Of a stretch of 64,000 nt of DNA, positions 60,096-64,000 are shown one piece after another. The notes under the pieces are model-generated. The model was given only the letters and a program-made list of their open reading frames with translations. It did no database searches and was not told the origin of the DNA. Source of the DNA: CAYZYK01 sp964482615 (GTDB lineage: Bacteria; Patescibacteriota; Minisyncoccia; Minisyncoccales; CAYZYK01); contig CAYZYK010000001.1 in NCBI GenBank assembly GCA_964482615.1, forward strand, positions 8,915-72,914, written 5' to 3'. The translations under genes were made by a program, and so were the position numbers. The first letter of the stretch is position 1. Each line of letters opens with the position of its first letter.

Positions 60096-62138
60096 TTATC
60101 TCCAGACTCTTTTTGTGTTGATATACCACTTCTCAATGTTTGAAAATCTCTTAGCTGGGTTTATTATTTTTGTTCCCCCAATACCTTTTATTTTTGAGGA
60201 AACTAAGTATAAATAATCGGGGCTGTATAAAAATACAGCAGGAGCGTCTTGGATTATAAGGTTTTGTAATTCTTCGTATTTTTTCTTTCTATCATCCTTG
60301 TCTAAAGTTTCTCTGGCTTCTTTTAGTAATTTATCTACTTTTTCGTTCTCATATCTTGCTAGGTTTAAGCCTGGATCTGATTTTTGAGTTGAATGCCAAA
60401 AAGGAAAAGGATCAGGAATAGCACCCAGAGCTTCACCGAAAAGAAGAAGCTCATAATTTCTATCTTTTATAATTTGTTTAAGTTCAGATATTTTTAAAGG
60501 ATTAATTTCAAGTAATACTCCCGCTTTTTTCCATTGCTCTTTTAAGATATTTGCTGTATCAATTAATCTTTTTTGATCGACAGTAGTTAGAATAAAACGA
60601 AGAGTTGAAGTTTCTTCAGAAGAAGGAGCGCAAAGTTCGTTTAATTTATTTATTGTATTTTTCCCAACATAATCAACACCACTTTCAAGCCCCGAGGGAG
60701 CTAAAATTTCATCTTTGTATTTTTCTTGAAAATTAATTACTGCTTCTTTTGTTAAGTTTCCAAAATAACCTGTGATTCTACCATCAGGATAAATCTCTGG
60801 GTCTTCAGCTAAACATTTTTGAAGCTCTGTTACTTCTTTCCCTTGAGAGCCCGTTCTGAGGGTGCTTTTGAACTGAAAAGCAGGTTGTTTTTCTGTTACT
60901 TTCTCTCTTGGCGACCATTCGCATTCTGCTTCTGTGTCTTGGGGGGAAAGGCAGGTTCCCTCTTTTTCTTTGAATCCCAATTCATCTAAAATGTCTTTTG
61001 CTTTTTTAAGATTAAACTCATATGTTTGTTGAGGGGGATTGTAGTCAAAGAAATTAGGTAAAATAGGGGAGTCAACTATCTGAACAGTACCTCCTTTTTT
61101 ATTTGGAAGAAGTATAGAATTTATTTTCTTTGCTATTTCTTCTTTATCGGTGGCGTGATTCAAGGCTTCTCTCACCTCTTTTTTCTCAAAAACCTTTTCT
61201 TTTTGGGGGTTGAAAAACAAGCCAAAATAGCGGGGAAGACTGAAAGAGTAGAAGTTGAAATCTTTGTTTTTCAATAAATTATAGCTTGTTGAAGAAGCTA
61301 AAGAAAAACCTTCAATTTCTTTTTTATTGAAAGAATCAATTAAATCTTTCTCTTCTTCAAAGAATTTAAATCTGATTTGGGAAATAAAAGCAGGATTTGG
61401 ATTATAGTTTTTGTCTCTCTCCAAAGTTAGATATTCAATAAAACCTGTTTCGTCTTGTCTTAAGTTTTCAAATTTGAAAGGACCCGAACCTACTGGTTGA
61501 AGATTATAAGGGGAAAGAGTAAAGTTTTCTGGGGGGATATTTTCCCAGATATGTTTTGGAATTATTTTAACTGTACAGTTTTCCAGAAAGGCACTGTAAG
61601 GTTCTTTTAAGTGAAAACGAACGGTTTTTTCAGATACTTTCTCTACTTCTGTGCCCAACCAAACAACTCTCATAGGGCTTTTGTAATCTGAATTTTTGAT
61701 GGTATTTATAGTGAAAATAACATCATCTGCTGTGATAGGTTCTTTGTTGTGCCAAAAGATATTATCTTTTAATTGGAATTCATAAACCTTACCTTCAGAT
61801 AAAATTTTATACTCTTTAACTAAATCTCCAACTAACTCTCCATTTTCATTATAAGTCATTAACCCAGAAAAGATAAGCTCAGTTAGGTCTCGATCAATAT
61901 CGTTTGCTTCAGCATAAATTGGATTTATAAATCTTGGTTGACCTACAACCCCTTCTATATAAGTTCCGCCCCTAGTTGGAGCAATCTTAGTTTGATCAAG
62001 GTAAAGATTAGAGAGAATAAAAATTAAAGAACTTAAAAAGAAAGCAAAAAGAATAAAAAGAGTTATTTTTTCACCCTCATTGAGAACTTTAAAAATTTGT
62101 TTCCATTGAGAAAAACTCGGAAATCTCCGATTATTCAT
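60096..62138 (-). CDS. Peptide-type ABC substrate-binding protein with inserted peptidoglycan-binding domain
   Basis: 680 aa: a cytoplasmic stretch, a membrane anchor at about 25-47, then a family 5 substrate-binding domain (GGTYIEGVVGQPRFINPIY, ADDVIFTINTIKN, VGSGPFKF). At about residues 424-507 it is interrupted by a peptidoglycan-binding-1-like repeat (LRTGSQGKEVTELQKCL, PDGRITGYFGNLTKEAV, then YVGKNTINKLNELC). The binding domain then resumes (ILKEQWKKAGVLLEINPLK, LFGEALGAIPDPFPFWHS). No permease or ATPase genes are adjacent. The anchor replaces the usual lipobox. Confidence 0.85.
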   Translation of the reverse strand: MNNRRFPSFSQWKQIFKVLNEGEKITLFILFAFFLSSLIFILSNLYLDQTKIAPTRGGTYIEGVVGQPRFINPIYAEANDIDRDLTELIFSGLMTYNENGELVGDLVKEYKILSEGKVYEFQLKDNIFWHNKEPITADDVIFTINTIKNSDYKSPMRVVWLGTEVEKVSEKTVRFHLKEPYSAFLENCTVKIIPKHIWENIPPENFTLSPYNLQPVGSGPFKFENLRQDETGFIEYLTLERDKNYNPNPAFISQIRFKFFEEEKDLIDSFNKKEIEGFSLASSTSYNLLKNKDFNFYSFSLPRYFGLFFNPQKEKVFEKKEVREALNHATDKEEIAKKINSILLPNKKGGTVQIVDSPILPNFFDYNPPQQTYEFNLKKAKDILDELGFKEKEGTCLSPQDTEAECEWSPREKVTEKQPAFQFKSTLRTGSQGKEVTELQKCLAEDPEIYPDGRITGYFGNLTKEAVINFQEKYKDEILAPSGLESGVDYVGKNTINKLNELCAPSSEETSTLRFILTTVDQKRLIDTANILKEQWKKAGVLLEINPLKISELKQIIKDRNYELLLFGEALGAIPDPFPFWHSTQKSDPGLNLARYENEKVDKLLKEARETLDKDDRKKKYEELQNLIIQDAPAVFLYSPDYLYLVSSKIKGIGGTKIINPAKRFSNIEKWYINTKRVWR

Positions 62139-62167
62139 TTGAATCTTTTAGATATTTTTTCAATAAT

Positions 62168-62380
62168 TTAGAGAAGAAGATTTAAAATATTGAGACCAAC
62201 GAAAAGAACTGCAAGAATAACCGTACCCCAGAAGATTTTCTTTTGCATGCCCCTTCTGGTAGCGTAGACCTCACCCCCCCCACCAAAAGCAGAACCCAAA
62301 GCGGTTCCTCTTTGTTGCAAAAGGATGAGAACAATTAAGAGTACAGAAACTATAATTTGAACAATAAGTAAATAATCCAT
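62168..62380 (-). CDS. secG: Protein translocase subunit SecG
   Basis: 70 aa with two transmembrane helices (about 3-20 and 49-68) and the LLQQRGTALGSAFGGGG segment followed by RRGMQKKIFW, the hallmark of SecG. It assists SecYEG translocation. Confidence 0.92.
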   Translation of the reverse strand: MDYLLIVQIIVSVLLIVLILLQQRGTALGSAFGGGGEVYATRRGMQKKIFWGTVILAVLFVGLNILNLLL

Positions 62381-62399
62381 CTTATATTAAACTTAATTT

Positions 62400-62786
62400 T
62401 TATTCCTTCCGGAAAAGAAGGTAAGCGACAAGATCTAATCCCCAGATAATAATCGTTGTCCAGAAGAGAGGGTAGAACCAGGCTACTTTAAATTCTACAA
62501 AAAGAAGATCAACTATTTTTATTAACCCCATACTCATTATTAATCCAATCAGGCCCAAGGTTACTATCTTAAGGGGAAAGGTAATTATTTTCAAGAGGGG
62601 TTTTAAAAAGAAGTTCAACAAAGCCAAAATAACTCCCAAAAGAATTAAAAGCTGCCACTCAGCAGTTAGAGAAAAACCCAAAAAGGAACTCTCAGGGATA
62701 ATATTCAATTCTACTTGAGAAACAAATTCCACAGCCAACCAAAGACCTATTGTGTTAGCTACAACCTGGGCGATAAAACGTTTCAT
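62400..62786 (-). CDS. Phage-holin-family (PF04020-like) membrane protein
   Basis: 128 aa, four hydrophobic helices. The pattern of IPESSFLGFSLTAEWQLLIL, LALLNFFLKPLLKIITFPL and LGLIGLIMSMGLI fits the YvlD/phage holin 4 superfamily of bacterial membrane proteins. The NFFLKPLLxxxTFPL core is the family's clearest motif. Despite the name there is no phage context here. It has a leaderless promoter. Confidence 0.8.
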   Translation of the reverse strand: MKRFIAQVVANTIGLWLAVEFVSQVELNIIPESSFLGFSLTAEWQLLILLGVILALLNFFLKPLLKIITFPLKIVTLGLIGLIMSMGLIKIVDLLFVEFKVAWFYPLFWTTIIIWGLDLVAYLLFRKE

Positions 62787-62793
62787 TTTAGTT

Positions 62794-62822
62794 ATAATAA
62801 CAATATTTTATTGTAAAATCAA
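62794..62822 (-). promoter_or_regulatory. Leaderless promoter for the holin-like gene
   Basis: Minus strand TTGATT (62822-62817), 17-nt spacer, TATTAT (62799-62794), then 7 nt to the ATG at 62786. Confidence 0.6.
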
Positions 62823-62839
62823 TTGAAAATTATTATAAT

Positions 62840-62868
62840 TTGACAAAATTATGAATCTTTGGTAAACT
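62840..62868 (+). promoter_or_regulatory. Promoter for the solitary gene at 62912-63325
   Basis: TTGACA (62840-62845), a 17-nt spacer and TAAACT (62863-62868). The start would be near 62875. Confidence 0.75.
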
Positions 62869-62877
62869 TTAAGCAGT

Positions 62878-62887
62878 TAAGTTCCAA
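62878..62887 (+). repeat. 5' UTR arm complementary to the 3' UTR (second panhandle)
   Basis: TAAGTTCCAA, about 3 nt after the predicted transcript start, is the exact complement of 63346-63355. Confidence 0.6.
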
Positions 62888-62888
62888 T

Positions 62889-62904
62889 AACCTCATTGAG
62901 GAGG
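62889..62904 (+). promoter_or_regulatory. Shine-Dalgarno hairpin AACCTC-N3-GAGGAGG
   Basis: AACCTC (62889-62894), ATT, GAGGAGG (62898-62904), then 7 nt to the ATG. CCTC can pair with GAGG, matching the leader of the gene at 4469-5098. Confidence 0.6.
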
Positions 62905-62911
62905 AGCGAAA

Positions 62912-63325
62912 ATGTTGTTGTGGATATTACTATGTCTGATGGCTCTTTTGTGTTTTCTTCTTTGTTTCTGTACCCTTGCAGAAGAAGTAACAGAAAACCT
63001 GATTGATATAATGGCTGGGCTCATTTGTTTTTTTCTGGGAATAGCTGTGGTGTTTCTTTTGGGATTCTTTTGGGGGAATGGTTCTCCCTTACCCTCAAGT
63101 AGGTTGGAAAACAACAATATTTACAAAACGATTGCGATTGTTCCCAAGAGGGAAATGGACCCTGAAGAAGAAAACTCTTTCTACTATTTGCTGCTTGAGA
63201 ACCAAGGTGGAAAAACGAGGCTTTTCAGTTATGATTCGGAGCCACCACAAGCTGATTATGTAAAAGTGAGAACAGAGAACGGAAAGAGAATTCTTTCTGC
63301 TTTTCCATCCTCCAACAATCCTTAG
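62912..63325 (+). CDS. Solitary two-helix membrane protein, unknown function
   Basis: 137 aa, unrecognised. Two hydrophobic helices (about residues 1-22 and 33-53; the first is Leu/Cys-rich, LLCLMALLCFLLCFC) precede a soluble C-terminal domain (YKTIAIVPKREMDPEEENSF, GGKTRLFSYDSEPPQADY). It has its own promoter, an unusually strong GAGGAGG Shine-Dalgarno, an SD hairpin, complementary UTR arms and a terminator. This is the same design as the zinc-ribbon gene at 4469-5098, although the proteins share nothing visible. Its base composition is close to background (23/60 G+C in 62941-63000). Confidence 0.75.
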   Translation: MLLWILLCLMALLCFLLCFCTLAEEVTENLIDIMAGLICFFLGIAVVFLLGFFWGNGSPLPSSRLENNNIYKTIAIVPKREMDPEEENSFYYLLLENQGGKTRLFSYDSEPPQADYVKVRTENGKRILSAFPSSNNP

Positions 63326-63345
63326 TAGTTTTGAAAAGATACATT

Positions 63346-63355
63346 TTGGAACTTA
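63346..63355 (+). repeat. 3' UTR arm complementary to the 5' UTR (second panhandle)
   Basis: TTGGAACTTA lies between the stop codon (63323-63325) and the terminator hairpin (from 63362) and pairs with 62878-62887. Confidence 0.6.
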
Positions 63356-63361
63356 TTCTTT

Positions 63362-63390
63362 GGTGTCCCGCCTTGGGGCACCTTTATTTT
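63362..63390 (+). terminator. Terminator after the solitary gene at 62912-63325
   Basis: GGTGTCCC (63362-63369), loop GCCTT, GGGGCACC (63375-63382, one T-G pair), then TTTATTTT. It overlaps the end of the converging uvrC. Confidence 0.8.
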
Positions 63391-64000
63391 ATCAAATCTT
63401 TCTTTCTTAATTTTTTGTGGTACTTTAAAGCAAAGCGATGAGCTTCATCTCTTATTCTCAAAATTAAATTGGAAACTTCCCGAGATAAATTTTTAAGCAA
63501 AAGATAATTTTTTTTGTTTTCAATAAATAACTTATTTCCCTTTTTAGCCAAACTCATAACCCTCATTTCCTTTTTTATCTTAGTTTTTTTAATTTCTGAC
63601 TTTATAGCGTTAAGTTGAGCTTTTCCTCCATCAACTAAAATTAAGTCAGGATAACCCCATTCTTTGTGTTTTAATCTTCTTTTTATTGTTTCTCTTATCA
63701 TGGCAATATCATTTGGTTTTTCGGCAATTTTAATTTTGAATTTCCGATAAAAACTTTTATTTGGCACACCTTTAATAAAAGTTACCATACTACCTGTTGC
63801 TTTTTTACCTTGAATATTGGAAACATCATATCCTTCAATTCTGCTGAGCTTACCTTTCTTTTTGGTTAATTTTCTTAAATCTTTTTTGGCTCTTTTCCAG
63901 TTGGTTTTTTTTGAAGAAAGAACAGATATTACTTTAGCATGAGATATTATTCTTTCTAAAGCATGTATCTTATCTCTAATTTTAGCTGCTCTTTCAAAAT
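63384..64000 (-). CDS. uvrC: Excinuclease ABC subunit C, C-terminal part (cut by window edge)
   Basis: The frame is open from the window edge. The first visible residues, FERAAKIRDKIHA, are the UVR domain that binds UvrB. They are followed by RIEGYDVSNIQG (the RNase H-like nuclease start, family form EcfDiSn), YPDLILVDGGKAQL with a catalytic Asp, and RDEAHRFALKYHKK. The C-terminal helix-hairpin-helix of long UvrC proteins appears absent, as the protein stops soon after this motif. UvrC makes both incisions in nucleotide excision repair. Confidence 0.93.
   Translation of the reverse strand, partial: FERAAKIRDKIHALERIISHAKVISVLSSKKTNWKRAKKDLRKLTKKKGKLSRIEGYDVSNIQGKKATGSMVTFIKGVPNKSFYRKFKIKIAEKPNDIAMIRETIKRRLKHKEWGYPDLILVDGGKAQLNAIKSEIKKTKIKKEMRVMSLAKKGNKLFIENKKNYLLLKNLSREVSNLILRIRDEAHRFALKYHKKLRKKDLIK

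Noticed and set aside
62400..62786. Holin-like gene as evidence of a prophage
   Set aside because: The family includes ordinary bacterial membrane proteins, the neighbours are secG and housekeeping genes, and no phage structural or integrase gene is nearby.

Overview
This AT-rich window looks like a chromosome segment from a Candidate Phyla Radiation (Patescibacteria) bacterium, most likely of the Parcubacteria type. That placement is inference from gene content, not from a search. The clues are an array of nine small T4SS-pilin-like genes, a type IV pilus locus with no outer-membrane secretin, shortened housekeeping proteins (RpoB 1071 aa, RpoC 1189 aa, ValS 724 aa), an rpsF-ssb-rpsR cluster with no rplI, many promoters placed 6-9 nt before a start codon (leaderless mRNAs), and an intein in FtsH.

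Layout. 1-4300 (minus): ftsH with intein, tRNA-Ile(UAU), tRNA-Val, an RluA-family pseudouridine synthase and the start of rplS, packed with overlaps. 4390-5215 (minus): a solitary G+C-richer gene with its own consensus promoter, strong Shine-Dalgarno and terminator. 5260-7544: an S1-domain protein divergent from an MBL-fold protein and a membrane coiled-coil protein. 7547-14252 (plus): gyrA, a methyltransferase and the nine-gene pilin array. 14264-19079: tRNA-Leu(UAG), then hsp20, prsW, valS and tsaD on the minus strand, then tRNA-Glu. 19080-25170: a broken HTH/LAGLIDADG-like gene, a glycosyltransferase, recG, a GH130-like protein and a UMP-kinase-like protein. 25295-26461 (minus): a tRNA cluster (Arg-GCG, Ser-UGA, Ser-GCU) and comF. 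26504-37900 (plus): the type IV pilus locus pilM-N-O-x-B-cheY-T-C-A-D plus four minor pilins. 37917-51462 (plus): ligA, rodA, rpoB, rpoC, ftsK, recA. 51526-53879 (minus): ychF, rpsF, ssb, rpsR. 53972-56252 (plus): yvcK and a phosphohexomutase. 56313-62786 (minus): a phage-holin-like protein, secG, a peptide-binding protein with an embedded peptidoglycan-binding domain, a phosphosugar isomerase, tRNA-Leu(CAG), RNase J and trpS. 62840-63390 (plus): a second solitary gene. 63384-64000 (minus): the 3' part of uvrC.

Most striking signal. The two solitary genes (4469-5098 and 62912-63325) have unrelated products but the same design. Each has a TTGACA promoter with a 17-nt spacer, a leader carrying AACCTC-N3-GAGGA that can fold over the Shine-Dalgarno, and a terminator hairpin. 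In each, a sequence just after the predicted transcription start is perfectly complementary (12+5 bp and 10 bp) to one between the stop codon and the terminator. The complementary sequences differ between the genes, so what is shared is the pairing. Each mRNA could close into an end-to-end panhandle. I know of no described system of this kind and report it as a candidate.

A second theme is tRNAs used as punctuation. ftsH stops inside tRNA-Ile, the isomerase gene stops at the base next to tRNA-Leu(CAG), and three reading frames start 1-8 nt after a tRNA 3' end.
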